A stretch of DNA of 36,313 bases from Deinococcales bacterium (lineage in GTDB: Bacteria; Deinococcota; Deinococci; Deinococcales; JAAFIG01): assembly GCA_025359505.1 (NCBI GenBank), contig JANYHH010000011.1:1-36313 (forward strand). Direction: 5' to 3'. Of the stretch, positions 6,968-15,597 are shown in pieces. Position numbers and translations under genes: made by a program. The notes below the pieces were generated by a model. It saw nothing but the letters and a program-made list of their open reading frames with translations, did no database searches and was not told the origin of the DNA. How positions within the stretch are numbered: the stretch's first letter is position 1; the number at the start of each line of letters is the position of its first letter.

Positions 6968-8059
6968 TCAGACCGTGCGGGTGCGAAACAGCCACGCGCC
7001 CGCGATCAGGAACAGGACATTGACCAGCCACGGCCCGACCAGCGGCGGCAAAAAGCCAATCTGCGACAGCGTGCGTCCCAAATACAGCGCCACGTAAAAG
7101 CCAATGGCAATCATCGCGGCTAACCCAAACGCCACGCCGCTCGAGCGAGCGCCCCGAGCGGCGATGGGGATACCGAACAGCAGGATCACGAAGCTGGCCA
7201 GCGGTTGCGCGGTTTTGAACGCGAGTTGAGCACCGGTCTCGCGCTCGCCCGTCGTGCGGTACTCACCCCAGAGTTCGGACAGGCGTCTCGAGTCTTCAAA
7301 GCCGCTGTCGGCGGTGCTGGCGACCACGCGGTCGGCGGTGTCTTTGAGCACGAAGGTCGTTTTGGCGTCTTTACGCAGCGGCACGTTGCTGAACGGAATT
7401 GCTTTTGTGAACCATTCAGGATCGTTAGCTCGAGCGGGGAATTCGTCCAGATTGACGGCAAAGCTTTTGTAGCCAATCAGCTCCAAGCGGTTGCCCACGA
7501 ATCTAGCCCGCTCGCCAAAAAACACCGTCACCGTGTGTTTAGACCACGACTCGAGCCGCACATCGACGATGTACTCGCCATCGGTGCGTTCAAAAAAGAG
7601 AATGCGGTCGCCAATCGGGATGACCTTGCCCGCCGCCCTCGAGAGCGCATTGCCGTTGATGCCTTGCCACCACGTCTTGGCAACGAGTTCGTTGGCTCTT
7701 GGCGCGACCCATTCGGCGATTGCGAAACCGGAAACCGCGATCAACATGCCAAAGACCAACACGGGACGGACAGCTCGAGCGAGGCTAATGCCGCCAGCGG
7801 CTGCGGCGAGCAGTTCGTTCTCCCTCGCCAAGCGCCCGAATGCCAACAGCACCGCGAAAACGGCGGCAATCGGGAAGGCTTGTAACGCAAAAGCGGGAAT
7901 CTGGTAGATCAGCCACGGCGCGAACGACGCGGCTGGCAGCGCTGACAAAAACGGCTGCGCCAGCACGCGCTGCACCAAAAAAATGGCAACGTACAGCAAT
8001 GTGCCGATGAAGAAATTGGGGATCACCTCGAGCGCTATTCCCCGCGCCAGTCGTTTCAC
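6968..8059 (-). CDS. LptF/LptG family permease (YjgP/YjgQ)
   Basis: 363 residues from a GTG. Layout is typical of the family: three membrane segments in the first ~115 residues, then a soluble domain of about 170 residues (ILFFERTDGEYIVDVRLESW), then three C-terminal membrane segments. The polar cap ELLAAAAGGISL near residue 80 is the coupling-helix region. In Gram-negative bacteria LptF and LptG work with the LptB ATPase to pull lipopolysaccharide out of the inner membrane. Deinococci keep LptF-like proteins although their outer layer is unusual, so the cargo here is unknown. It follows the LptD-like and LptA-like genes on the same strand, supporting a shared envelope-export role. No LptB is present. 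Confidence 0.9.
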   Translation of the reverse strand: MKRLARGIALEVIPNFFIGTLLYVAIFLVQRVLAQPFLSALPAASFAPWLIYQIPAFALQAFPIAAVFAVLLAFGRLARENELLAAAAGGISLARAVRPVLVFGMLIAVSGFAIAEWVAPRANELVAKTWWQGINGNALSRAAGKVIPIGDRILFFERTDGEYIVDVRLESWSKHTVTVFFGERARFVGNRLELIGYKSFAVNLDEFPARANDPEWFTKAIPFSNVPLRKDAKTTFVLKDTADRVVASTADSGFEDSRRLSELWGEYRTTGERETGAQLAFKTAQPLASFVILLFGIPIAARGARSSGVAFGLAAMIAIGFYVALYLGRTLSQIGFLPPLVGPWLVNVLFLIAGAWLFRTRTV

Positions 8060-8296
8060 AGTGCTATCCAGCGGCTCGAGGCTCGGTGTTTGATCGGGCT
8101 GTGACTCGAGCCTAGAGATTTATCAAACGTGTGAGCGACGATTTGTGGATGTGACGCTAGCCTCGCCCCCACAACCGCGCAGCCCCATGCCGCAGTACCG
8201 ATACATCTCGAGCGGTGTTGCAACACCCAACTGTTTGATCGGTCTCTCACAGGGAACCTGCCCCAGACCGTGATCCCGAGATCCACATTTCGCACC
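8060..8296. other. Gap inside the Lpt-like gene run
   Basis: 237 bp between two same-strand genes, with three CTCGAG sites and no credible frame. Neither a strong terminator nor a clear promoter was found, so lptF could be read from upstream or from its own unrecognised promoter. Confidence 0.4.
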
Positions 8297-10144
8297 TTAC
8301 CGCAAGCCCAGCGAGAACGAGAAGCGCGGCGCGTTGCTGGGCAGGGCGATGAAAACACCGAAGTTGTACACCAGCGCCTGCCCGTACAGCGCGAAGACAC
8401 CGCCGATCTGGCCGGTTTGCGGGATGAAGTCGTAATTGGCGCTCAACGTCAGCGCGAAGGCCGGCGTCTGAAAAACATTCCCGAGGTGGTCGGTCAACAC
8501 CACCCCGTCGTACCAAGCCGCTCGAGCGCCAAGCTCCACAAACTGTTTCACGAAGACTGAAGTTCGCAGGTCGTATTCGAGCGAGGCGGCGATCATGGGT
8601 TGCTCCAAACGCAGTCCAGCGTAGCCAAGGGCTGGGGCGTCGATGCTGGGAGCGAAGCGCAGGTTAGCGTCCAAGCGCGTCAAGTCGCTCAAGTTGTGCC
8701 GCACGATCGGCGCGGTGACGAATTGCTGCCCGTAGCGCAGCGCGACACCCGCGCTCAAGCCCTCAAGCGCGAAGTCCAGTGCCACTCGCGCCGTGCCATT
8801 CGCGGCGCTCGAGCCGTCGCCGTAAACGGTGTAGCTCGAGGTCAGCGCGGTGCTCAAACGCAGAACACCCAGTCCCCAGCCGCTCGAGAGTCCGAAATAG
8901 CCGCGTGCGAACGGCAGCAACACATCGGGGCTGCTCAAGCGCGACTGCGCGGCTGCGCCCACTTCCAAGCGCGGCGTCAGGCGAACACCGAAGCCGTCAA
9001 CCGCCGTGCTGACCTGCCCGCGCAGTTCTAAAAAGCGCTCGGTGTTCAGCGTCTGCTCCACATTGAGTCCGCTGTCGAGGATGAATTGAGCGCCAAAACC
9101 AATCTCGGGCAAACTGGCGAGGTCGATCTTGGCGGTTTCACCCCGGCGCTGCCCGATGAACAGCGCCGCTGTCCCCTGCTTTACAGTCAGAAAACCAGTG
9201 AAGCCCTTTGAAGCGCTGAACAGATCGTGTCCGATCAGCGTGACTCGAGCGTCACCGTCGCAGCCGACGCGCATGTTGTCCACGCCAATCGTCAGCCCGA
9301 CGCCGGGACTGAGTACCAGCGGCAGCTCTGGTGGGCAACTTGGGTCGTAGATCACGCGGCCGAGCGGCAGGCTGATTCCGAACAGCGCGACATTGGCGTT
9401 CTCGAGCTGGAACGCACCGTTCGGTAAGCGCAACGCGCCGGAAGCAGTGAATGTCAACTCCGAGCCGCTAGAACTGCGTCCGAAGAGACCCGTCACTTCA
9501 GCCACACGCAGCTCCGCATCGACACTCGAGCCAGTCGCGGCGCTGACCGCGAAGCTGCTCGTCAGAAAGCGCAGCGCGGTCAGATTCGCGCTGCCACCAT
9601 TCAGCTCGAGGGTAGCAGCACTGTAACGCTCAACAGGGCGAGCGTCGTGCAGCCGATCCAGCGTCAGCGCCTCGAGCCGCAGTCGGGCATCGCTCAGCGT
9701 GCCCGACGCAGCGCTGGCGAGGTACTGACCACGCGGCAAGCCAGTCAGCGCATAGCGCTCAGACAAGCTGAGCGTCACCGCGCCGAAGTTCAGTTGCTTG
9801 GCTGTACCACGGACTTGAGCGACCCGAGCGGTCGCCCCGTCGGTCTCGAGGGTCGCAACTTCAGCGCTCAATCGTGCGGCGTCGCCCTGACCGATCACGG
9901 TCAGCAGTGGAAAGCGGATCAGCCAACCATCGCGTTCCAGACACGCGTCATTGAAGACGCTAGACCCATCACTGATTTCATAGCCGCCACTGGCGTAGAT
10001 CGTGCCGATGCCTTCGACGGTCAGCACATCGGCGTCACTCGGGCAGCTCTGGGCGGCAATCGCAGAACCGAACGTTGCCAGAGTCAGCGTCAAACACGTG
10101 GCACGAGCGACTTGCATAGCCAACCGAGGAAATTGAACTCGCAT
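8297..10144 (-). CDS. LptD/OstA-like outer-membrane beta-barrel protein
   Basis: 615 residues with an N-terminal signal peptide (cleavage near AIAAQ). An internal ATG at residue 10 would also give a good signal peptide. Residues ~40-130 resemble an OstA/LptA beta-jellyroll (LTVEGIGTIYASGGYEISDG, then LSAEVATLETDG). The second half is made of alternating beta strands with many Gly/Ala/Tyr pairs and ends in RFSFSLGLR, as expected for a barrel. By family analogy it would accept envelope lipids or glycolipids and insert them in the outer membrane. A TAAACT box lies 8 nt before the ATG, overlapping the stop codon of the LptA-like gene, so it may have its own leaderless promoter. The family call rests on architecture and neighbours. 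Confidence 0.6.
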   Translation of the reverse strand: MRVQFPRLAMQVARATCLTLTLATFGSAIAAQSCPSDADVLTVEGIGTIYASGGYEISDGSSVFNDACLERDGWLIRFPLLTVIGQGDAARLSAEVATLETDGATARVAQVRGTAKQLNFGAVTLSLSERYALTGLPRGQYLASAASGTLSDARLRLEALTLDRLHDARPVERYSAATLELNGGSANLTALRFLTSSFAVSAATGSSVDAELRVAEVTGLFGRSSSGSELTFTASGALRLPNGAFQLENANVALFGISLPLGRVIYDPSCPPELPLVLSPGVGLTIGVDNMRVGCDGDARVTLIGHDLFSASKGFTGFLTVKQGTAALFIGQRRGETAKIDLASLPEIGFGAQFILDSGLNVEQTLNTERFLELRGQVSTAVDGFGVRLTPRLEVGAAAQSRLSSPDVLLPFARGYFGLSSGWGLGVLRLSTALTSSYTVYGDGSSAANGTARVALDFALEGLSAGVALRYGQQFVTAPIVRHNLSDLTRLDANLRFAPSIDAPALGYAGLRLEQPMIAASLEYDLRTSVFVKQFVELGARAAWYDGVVLTDHLGNVFQTPAFALTLSANYDFIPQTGQIGGVFALYGQALVYNFGVFIALPSNAPRFSFSLGLR

Positions 10145-10152
10145 ACGGCTTG

Positions 10153-10158
10153 AGTTTA
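10153..10158 (-). promoter_or_regulatory. Possible -10 box (TAAACT) for the LptD-like gene
   Basis: On the minus strand TAAACT lies 8 nt before the ATG and includes the TAA stop of the preceding gene. There is no ribosome binding site between. It fits the leaderless pattern, but could be chance given its overlap with the stop. Confidence 0.4.
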
Positions 10159-10809
10159 TTTGCTTTGCTCGATCAATGCGAGGTACGCGCCCAGCACGCC
10201 AGCGGGGATCGCACGGCTACTGATAATCTTCGGGCTGCCCGACACCGCGAAGTTGATGATCGCGCTCGAGGAAGCCGTTCCGCCGCTGCCTTTTTGCTTA
10301 CCATCCTTGGAGCTGAACTCGTAATTGCCGTACAAGAAGACTTCCTTGCGGGCCGCATCAAAGACCACGGCGTTGGCTCTGAACACGGGAACAGCCGCCG
10401 TGACATTGAACGCGATGGTCTTCTGAGATTGCGGCATCGCCACGGCGCGGGCCGCGCGAAGTCCGCTGACATTGGCGTCACTGAACTCGAGCGGCCCGGC
10501 AATCGCCATGCGGTCGGTTTTGATGTTGTAATCGACGCTTTTGGAGTTGATCGACTGCCCGGAGTTATTTTTGATTTTGGCGTTCGTGGCTTTCAAGTAA
10601 TCGTTGTCCAGATACTGAATGAACGTCGCGTCGATGCTGTACCCGCGCTTGTTGTCGCGCAGCACACCACCTTGAGGCAAGGTCACGCTCGAGTCGGCAT
10701 TGACGATCTGATCGCCGTAGGGCTGCGCGACGAAGCCGGCTTGGATCACAGCCAGTCCGATGGTCGAGGTGAGCGCGAGGCTCGAGAGGATAGTCAGCAG
10801 TCGTTTCAT
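10156..10809 (-). CDS. LptA-like exported protein
   Basis: 217 residues from ATG 10807-10809 (MKRLLTILSS), preferred over a start 20 codons upstream because it begins a clean signal peptide with AGG just before it. The mature part is beta-rich with repeated pattern pairs (YSIDATFIQYLDNDYLKATNAKI, SVDYNIKTDRMAIAGPL, AVVFDAARKEVFLYGNYEF) resembling the stacked strands of LptA/OstA. It ends 11 nt before the LptD-like gene, so the pair is probably an operon. Likely role: a periplasmic bridge or partner in envelope lipid export. No enzyme motif is visible. The call relies on strand pattern and context and is moderate. Confidence 0.5.
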   Translation of the reverse strand: MKRLLTILSSLALTSTIGLAVIQAGFVAQPYGDQIVNADSSVTLPQGGVLRDNKRGYSIDATFIQYLDNDYLKATNAKIKNNSGQSINSKSVDYNIKTDRMAIAGPLEFSDANVSGLRAARAVAMPQSQKTIAFNVTAAVPVFRANAVVFDAARKEVFLYGNYEFSSKDGKQKGSGGTASSSAIINFAVSGSPKIISSRAIPAGVLGAYLALIEQSK

Positions 10810-10882
10810 ACCTGCCATTTCAGCACGAGCGGCGTGAAGATCGTGAGCCTCACCCCAAATACCCTTCACGACCCGGCAACCT

Positions 10883-11932
10883 TCACGGCTTCAAGGTGAT
10901 GCGGTCGTTGCTGGTCGTGATCTCCAGCTCAGCCATGCCGAAGCCCGTTTTGACAGCCGAGAACCGCGTGTCCTCGAGCCGCACGTCAAAGCCCGGCGCA
11001 ATCACGTCAAGGCGAGCGTTACTGGTCGAGCCGCGCACCGTCAACCCGCTGGCGGCACTCAAACCAATCACGCTGACGCTGCCGTTGCTGGTGACGATCC
11101 GCGACTTGGTGTTGTTGGTCAGCGTCAAACGCTCCAAGGTGATGCTGGCGTTGTCTGTCTGCAAATCAAGACTGAGGCTGCTGTCAGCTGCGCGAATCGC
11201 GGCGTTGCTGGTGCGGGCGTACACACTCCCCGAGACGCGCTCGAGGCTGATGTCGTCGTTGCTGGTCTCCAAGCGGGTCGTGGTCACGCCCGCATCGCGC
11301 ACGGTCAGGCGGTCGTTACTGGTCTTCACGTTCAGTTTTGTCACCGCGCCCTGCCATTCGACGAACGCGTTGCTGGTCTCGATCAGCGCCTCGAGACCGA
11401 CCGGCACGTCAAGCGTGATGTTGACGCCACTGCTGAAACTGAAAAACGGTTTGCGAGCCGTCAAGATCACCGTGTCGCCGCGCTGCTCCACGGTCACGGT
11501 CGCGCCACCTTTGCGCTCCAAACGCACGCGATTTAAGCCTGATCTGGCGTTGACGCGCACGAAGCCGTCGAACGACCTGATCTCTAATCGCCTGAAATTC
11601 TTAGGCAGCGCCTGCTCGTCCGCGCCTTCGTCACGAAAGCTCGGCGCGAGCGTGCTGGGCGACCACGCGCCCGCGCTGAGCACGCCACCCGCGAAGGCCA
11701 CCGCTGCCCACAACAAACCCGTCTCGAGCCGCAGACGCTTGGCGTAGACCAATGCGCCAGCAATCACCACCACCAGCGGCCAAACGCGCCCGAGCGGGGT
11801 GAACAGCATCACCAGTAAAAAAATGCCAATCGGAATCCACGACGGGGACGGCGGGCCGGGTCGAGGAGTTGGGTGATCTGGAGAGGTTGAGGTATCTGGA
11901 GAGGCTGGGTTGTCTGGAGAGTCTTCGCGCAT
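10883..11932 (-). CDS. Membrane-anchored DUF4097-like beta-helix protein
   Basis: 349 residues. A proline- and serine-rich N-terminus (~30 residues) is followed by hydrophobic segments around residues 30-95, then a long repetitive beta domain. The repeats carry TSN/TSND turns (LIETSNAFVEW, NVKTSNDRLTV, RLETSNDDISL, YARTSNAAIRA, IVTSNGSVSV) about every 20 residues, the hallmark of DUF4097 'adhesin-like' beta-helix domains. AAGGAGACC just before the ATG is a good ribosome binding site. The function is unknown in the family; members often sit next to envelope-stress or sensor genes. It ends 73 nt before the LptA-like gene on the same strand and may be transcribed with it. Confidence 0.7.
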   Translation of the reverse strand: MREDSPDNPASPDTSTSPDHPTPRPGPPSPSWIPIGIFLLVMLFTPLGRVWPLVVVIAGALVYAKRLRLETGLLWAAVAFAGGVLSAGAWSPSTLAPSFRDEGADEQALPKNFRRLEIRSFDGFVRVNARSGLNRVRLERKGGATVTVEQRGDTVILTARKPFFSFSSGVNITLDVPVGLEALIETSNAFVEWQGAVTKLNVKTSNDRLTVRDAGVTTTRLETSNDDISLERVSGSVYARTSNAAIRAADSSLSLDLQTDNASITLERLTLTNNTKSRIVTSNGSVSVIGLSAASGLTVRGSTSNARLDVIAPGFDVRLEDTRFSAVKTGFGMAELEITTSNDRITLKP

Positions 11933-12042
11933 GGTCTCCTTACGAGTCTAGCGCTCAAGCGTTCCTCGAGCCAGACTGGGTTTGCGGCTTTACCGTTCTC
12001 AGATGCCGCGCAAAACCTTCGGTTCATCCTCGAGCCAACACC

Positions 12043-12591
12043 TCACCCGCGTGATCGGTCTTTGGTGATCTCAAACGCCTGCAAAATCTCATGCTCGCTG
12101 GCGGCAATATCCGCTGCGATCTCGTCGCGCACCTTTTCAATGCGTTTCAGCACCGTCTCGAGCGACGCAGTTGATGGCGCGGACTGCGTGGCGGGCGTCG
12201 AATTCGTCAATTTGGAAAACAAGGTCGGTTTGGTCGCAGGCGTGTTGTCAAGCCGCGCCAGCACGTCCCTGAAACTGGTCTCGAGCTGCGATTGGAGGAG
12301 CTGGAAGCGCCCGGCTTCGCGCTCATCCAAGGTGCGGCGCATTTCCTCGAGTTTGGTCAGCGTGTCCGCGCTCTTGGCGCGTTGGCGGGTGCTGCTCAAA
12401 CTCCAGATCAAGCTGTAAATCCCCGCCAATGCGACGAAAGCGACCGTGCCCCACAAGCGCAACTGCACGGTCTGCGTGCCCACGAACGGAATCACCACGC
12501 TGGTCGCTCGCAGCAGCGTCGCGGCGTTGGCAAACGCGAAGACCGAGGCGACCACCAGCACCAGCACGAACAAGACGTTGTACAGCTTCAT
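12043..12591 (-). CDS. LapA-like small membrane protein with coiled coil
   Basis: 182 residues from ATG 12589-12591, chosen over a start 8 codons upstream because GGAG precedes it by 5 nt. Two membrane segments (about residues 5-24 and 47-67) are joined by a short loop rich in T/V/Q, the layout of LapA/DUF1049 proteins. They are followed by a charged coiled coil (SADTLTKLEEMRRTLDERE) to about residue 115, a Thr/Pro-rich linker, and a final helix (LKRIEKVRDEIAADI). LapA proteins are linked to lipopolysaccharide balance in proteobacteria. Placement beside the Lpt-like block fits an envelope role, but the similarity is mostly of shape. Confidence 0.5.
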   Translation of the reverse strand: MKLYNVLFVLVLVVASVFAFANAATLLRATSVVIPFVGTQTVQLRLWGTVAFVALAGIYSLIWSLSSTRQRAKSADTLTKLEEMRRTLDEREAGRFQLLQSQLETSFRDVLARLDNTPATKPTLFSKLTNSTPATQSAPSTASLETVLKRIEKVRDEIAADIAASEHEILQAFEITKDRSRG

Positions 12592-12679
12592 GGATACTCC
12601 TTCGCTCGAGTGCAACCGATTTGCCGAGTTTAAGGGATGATCACTAATCGGCTCGAGTGAGCTGACTCGAGGCTAAGGC

Positions 12680-13978
12680 TTAAAGCGCGATGCGCTCCAA
12701 GATCAGCGGTTTGGGTTGCACAGGCTGGCTCGAGATACCAATTGCGCCTACAAGGGCAGCTCGAGCTTCCTCGAGACCGCGCCCGGCGTTGTGATACAGC
12801 GTCAGCACAGATTGCCCGATTTTCAGTGCCGCACCGATCTTGGCGTGCATTTCCACGCCGACGCTTCGGTCAATCAATTCACCTTTCTGCAAGCGCCCGC
12901 CGCCGAGTGCCAGCACCGCTTTGCCGATGCTCAGCGCGTCCAGCCGCTCGAGGAAACCGTCCTGCGAGGCAGTGATGACCTCGCGCCCAGCGGCGATCCC
13001 CAGCTTGGTGGGGTCGTCCACATAACTGCTGTCGCCGCCCTGCGCGGCGACGAACGCCCTGAATTTCGCTAACGCAGCGCCAGACTCGAGGGCTTGGCGC
13101 GGAACGGAGAGCGCGTCGCTCGGCGAGAAGCCCTCAGCCAGCAGCGCTTCCTCAGCCAGCGCCAGACACAGATCGCGCAGGTCGGTCTCTCCCCTGTTGT
13201 GCAGCGTTTCCAATGCTTCCCAGACCTCGAGTGCATTGCCCGCCATGCGCCCAAGCGGTGTTTCCATGTCGGTCAGCACGGCTCGCGTGTTGCGGCCGCT
13301 GTTGAATCCAATCTCGAGCATGGCGCGAGCCAGTTGACGAGCGTCGTCAATCGTCTTCATGAACGCGCCCGCGCCAACCTTGACATCCAACACAATCGTT
13401 TTTGACCCCGAAGCCAGTTTCTTGCTCATGATGCTCGAGGCGATCAGCGCCACACTCGGCACGGTCGCCGTCACATCGCGGAGCGCGTACAGCAAGCCGT
13501 CAGCCGGTGCGAGGTTTTTACTCTGTCCGACCAGCACCAAGCCGATTTCTCGAGCCTGCTTGAGAAACGCGTCCTCCCCTAATTGCGCGTTCCAACCGGG
13601 AATGCTCTCCAACTTATCAATCGTGCCGCCGGTGTGCGCCAGCCCGCGCCCGCTCATTTTGGCAACCGTCAAGCCGCACGCCGCCAGCATCGGCGCGAGC
13701 ACGAGGCTGGTTTTGTCCCCGACCCCGCCCGTGCTGTGCTTGTCCACGGTGCTCGGCAAGCTGCTCAGATCCAGCGTATCGCCGCTTTCCGCCATGACCT
13801 GCGTCAACAGCGCCGTCTCGAGCGGCGTCATGCCGTTCAAGTACACCGCCATCAGCCACGCAGCGATCTGGTAGTCAGGCACGCAACCAGCGACGTACCC
13901 ACCGATCAGCGTCTCGAGTTCTAGCTTTGAATGCGCGTGCCCGTCGCGTTTACGCTCAAGGATTTCTGGGATCGTCAT
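12680..13978 (-). CDS. deoA: Thymidine/pyrimidine-nucleoside phosphorylase
   Basis: 432 residues, full length for the family. The phosphate-binding motif [12 protein letters not shown] is at 80-91 and the family signature [16 protein letters not shown] at 109-124. The enzyme splits thymidine (or uridine) with phosphate into the base and (deoxy)ribose-1-phosphate in the cytosol, for nucleoside salvage. The motif KHSTGG fits both DeoA and the pyrimidine-nucleoside phosphorylase Pdp, so substrate breadth is open. The ATG is preceded by AAAGGT and by a TAAACT box 7 nt upstream, suggesting a very short or absent leader. It stands alone; no other deo genes are close. Confidence 0.95.
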   Translation of the reverse strand: MTIPEILERKRDGHAHSKLELETLIGGYVAGCVPDYQIAAWLMAVYLNGMTPLETALLTQVMAESGDTLDLSSLPSTVDKHSTGGVGDKTSLVLAPMLAACGLTVAKMSGRGLAHTGGTIDKLESIPGWNAQLGEDAFLKQAREIGLVLVGQSKNLAPADGLLYALRDVTATVPSVALIASSIMSKKLASGSKTIVLDVKVGAGAFMKTIDDARQLARAMLEIGFNSGRNTRAVLTDMETPLGRMAGNALEVWEALETLHNRGETDLRDLCLALAEEALLAEGFSPSDALSVPRQALESGAALAKFRAFVAAQGGDSSYVDDPTKLGIAAGREVITASQDGFLERLDALSIGKAVLALGGGRLQKGELIDRSVGVEMHAKIGAALKIGQSVLTLYHNAGRGLEEARAALVGAIGISSQPVQPKPLILERIAL

Positions 13979-13985
13979 ACCTTTA

Positions 13986-13991
13986 AGTTTA
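13986..13991 (-). promoter_or_regulatory. -10 box (TAAACT) for thymidine phosphorylase, leaderless type
   Basis: On the minus strand TAAACT ends 7 nt before the ATG, the same spacing as at pepF and the gene at 33810. Confidence 0.5.
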
Positions 13992-14041
13992 GCCCACAGC
14001 GTGATTGCGAGCGCTCAGGCGAAGAGGGCACGAATCTGCGC

Positions 14042-14047
14042 TATCGT
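14042..14047 (+). promoter_or_regulatory. -10 box (TATCGT) for the exported protein at 14053
   Basis: TATCGT ends 5 nt before the ATG and no ribosome binding site is present, again the leaderless layout. Confidence 0.45.
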
Positions 14048-14052
14048 AAGTC

Positions 14053-14724
14053 ATGAGCAGCAAATTCATCGTGCTGGCAATCCTAGCTTTAACCTCGAGC
14101 GCGTGGGCAACCTGCGATCACCCGTACTACCCAGCAGCGGTCGGTATGAGTTGTACATACTTGAACATTGTGGCTGGCAGCAATCTCGAAACCATTACGC
14201 GGGTGGTCAGCGCTGACGCTCAGAGCTATGTCGCAGAAACCGCGACTGCGACAAGCAACACGAAAGAAAAAATCAAATGTCAACCTGATGGTGGTTTAAT
14301 CAAAGCAACGTACATCACGATGTTTGAACCGAACGGGCAAAGTGCTAAAGGACAGTTCGTGACTGACTCGGGAGTGACCATCCCAGCCCCGCAACTTTGG
14401 GTCATTGGCACACAATGGACGTACACAACAAAGTCCAAATTCGTGACAAATTACGAAGCACAATCGGTCGTGGAGACGGATAGTACAGAAACTGTTTACT
14501 CTAAAATTGTCGGTAGTGAGCTGATTTCTACACCAGCGGGTCAATTTCCAGCACTGAAGGTTACGCAAACCACCCAATCGAAAAGTACGGTGGTGCGGAA
14601 CCGCTTATCAACAACTTCCAACGAAACCTTGACCGCGACATTTTGGTACGTCCGTGGCATTGGCGTTGTCAAAACTTCGGGTCAGGATTACACTTTTTTG
14701 TTGACGAAATTCGTCAAAGTCTGA
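14053..14724 (+). CDS. Exported protein of unknown function, TapB-like shape
   Basis: 223 residues with a clear signal peptide (hydrophobic LAILALTSSAWA, then TCDHPYYP). The mature protein is beta-rich, with features of the TapB/DUF3108-like group: an opening G-x-x-C-x-Y strand, a central VIGTQWTYTTKSK segment, ETVYSKIVGSELISTPAGQFPALKV style 'from the precursor to a lipid-binding barrel' strands, and TFWYVRGIGVVK near the end. Three cysteines (CDH, MSC, IKC) could form a disulfide. It is alone between divergent and downstream genes. Codon use looks less CTCGAG-rich than its neighbours: only one site near the start. Function is unknown; the family link is tentative. Confidence 0.6.
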   Translation: MSSKFIVLAILALTSSAWATCDHPYYPAAVGMSCTYLNIVAGSNLETITRVVSADAQSYVAETATATSNTKEKIKCQPDGGLIKATYITMFEPNGQSAKGQFVTDSGVTIPAPQLWVIGTQWTYTTKSKFVTNYEAQSVVETDSTETVYSKIVGSELISTPAGQFPALKVTQTTQSKSTVVRNRLSTTSNETLTATFWYVRGIGVVKTSGQDYTFLLTKFVKV

Positions 14725-14783
14725 TTTGAGCGGGCGTTCTCGAGCGGGCTGAAATGCAGTGATCTCGAGCGGGACGGGCTGCC

Positions 14784-14812
14784 TTGCAGCCTCACCCAAA
14801 ACGATTTACACT
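14784..14812 (+). promoter_or_regulatory. Promoter of the ETF operon
   Basis: TTGCAG (14784-14789), a 17-bp spacer and TACACT (14807-14812). Transcription would begin near 14819 and give a ~25-nt leader carrying GAGGTG before the ATG at 14844. Confidence 0.6.
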
Positions 14813-14843
14813 AAGTACAGCAATTTCAACTCGAGGTGCACCT

Positions 14844-15596
14844 ATGAAGATCATGTGTTTGATCCGGCAAGTGCCAGACGCCGAAGCCAGAGTCAAAACC
14901 GCCAATGGAACAGTGGATCTGCAAGGCTCGAGCATGGCACTGGACGGCATGGACGAGTACGGCGTGGAGCAGGCGCTGCGGATGTCTGAGGGTGGCGCGG
15001 GGACGGTCGCGGTCGCGGTTGGCCCGCAACGCTTCGAGGACGCGATTCGCCGAACATTAGCGATGGGCTTGGAACGCGCAATTCACATTGAAACCGATCT
15101 TGTGTTGGATGTCGTCACCACCTCGCGTCTCTTAAAGGCGATTGCGCTCGAGGAGCAGCCGGATTTGATTTTCGTCGGTGGTCAGCACGCCGACACGGAC
15201 TCGCAGGCGATGGGCGCGGCGCTCAGCGAGGCGCTGGGCTGGAATCTGGTGACGTGGACGACCGAACTCACGCTCGAGGGGCAACACGTAACAGCGGTTC
15301 ACGATGTCGACGACGGCAAGGAAACGGTTGAACTCGAGTTGCCGTGCGTGGTCACGACGCAGCAAGGGTTGAACGAACCGCGTTACCCGACATTGCCGAA
15401 CATCATGAAATCTAAAAAGAAGGAGCTGCTGAAAAAATCGCTGAACGATTACGGCATCTCGAGCACCATGGTGCGAGTCGTCAACCAAGAGATTCAGCAA
15501 CGCGCCCGGTTGCAGCACATCATCGACGGCAAGGACGCGGCGGCGGCGGCTGAGCAACTGATTGTTTTACTGCACACGGAAGCGAAGGTGATCTGA
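14844..15596 (+). CDS. etfB: Electron transfer flavoprotein subunit beta
   Basis: 250 residues from ATG 14844, chosen because GAGGTG precedes it and [12 protein letters not shown] is the normal start of the family; an upstream frame extension has no similarity. Landmarks are [35 protein letters not shown] and the [20 protein letters not shown] segment. ETF beta binds AMP and, with alpha, carries electrons from acyl-CoA and other dehydrogenases to the quinone pool. The alpha gene begins 1 nt after the stop, so they form an operon. No ETF-quinone oxidoreductase or dehydrogenase is adjacent, so partners are elsewhere. Confidence 0.95.
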   Translation: MKIMCLIRQVPDAEARVKTANGTVDLQGSSMALDGMDEYGVEQALRMSEGGAGTVAVAVGPQRFEDAIRRTLAMGLERAIHIETDLVLDVVTTSRLLKAIALEEQPDLIFVGGQHADTDSQAMGAALSEALGWNLVTWTTELTLEGQHVTAVHDVDDGKETVELELPCVVTTQQGLNEPRYPTLPNIMKSKKKELLKKSLNDYGISSTMVRVVNQEIQQRARLQHIIDGKDAAAAAEQLIVLLHTEAKVI

Positions 15597-15597
15597 A

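Noticed and set aside
10142..10158. TAAACT overlap as definite promoter of the LptD-like gene
   Set aside because: Kept only as a low-confidence site because the TAA is also the stop codon of the preceding gene.
10896..11747. Long plus-strand open frame (283 codons)
   Set aside because: It lies opposite the DUF4097-like gene and its translation is a Ser/Arg/Leu-rich shadow without domains; the minus-strand protein has coherent repeats.
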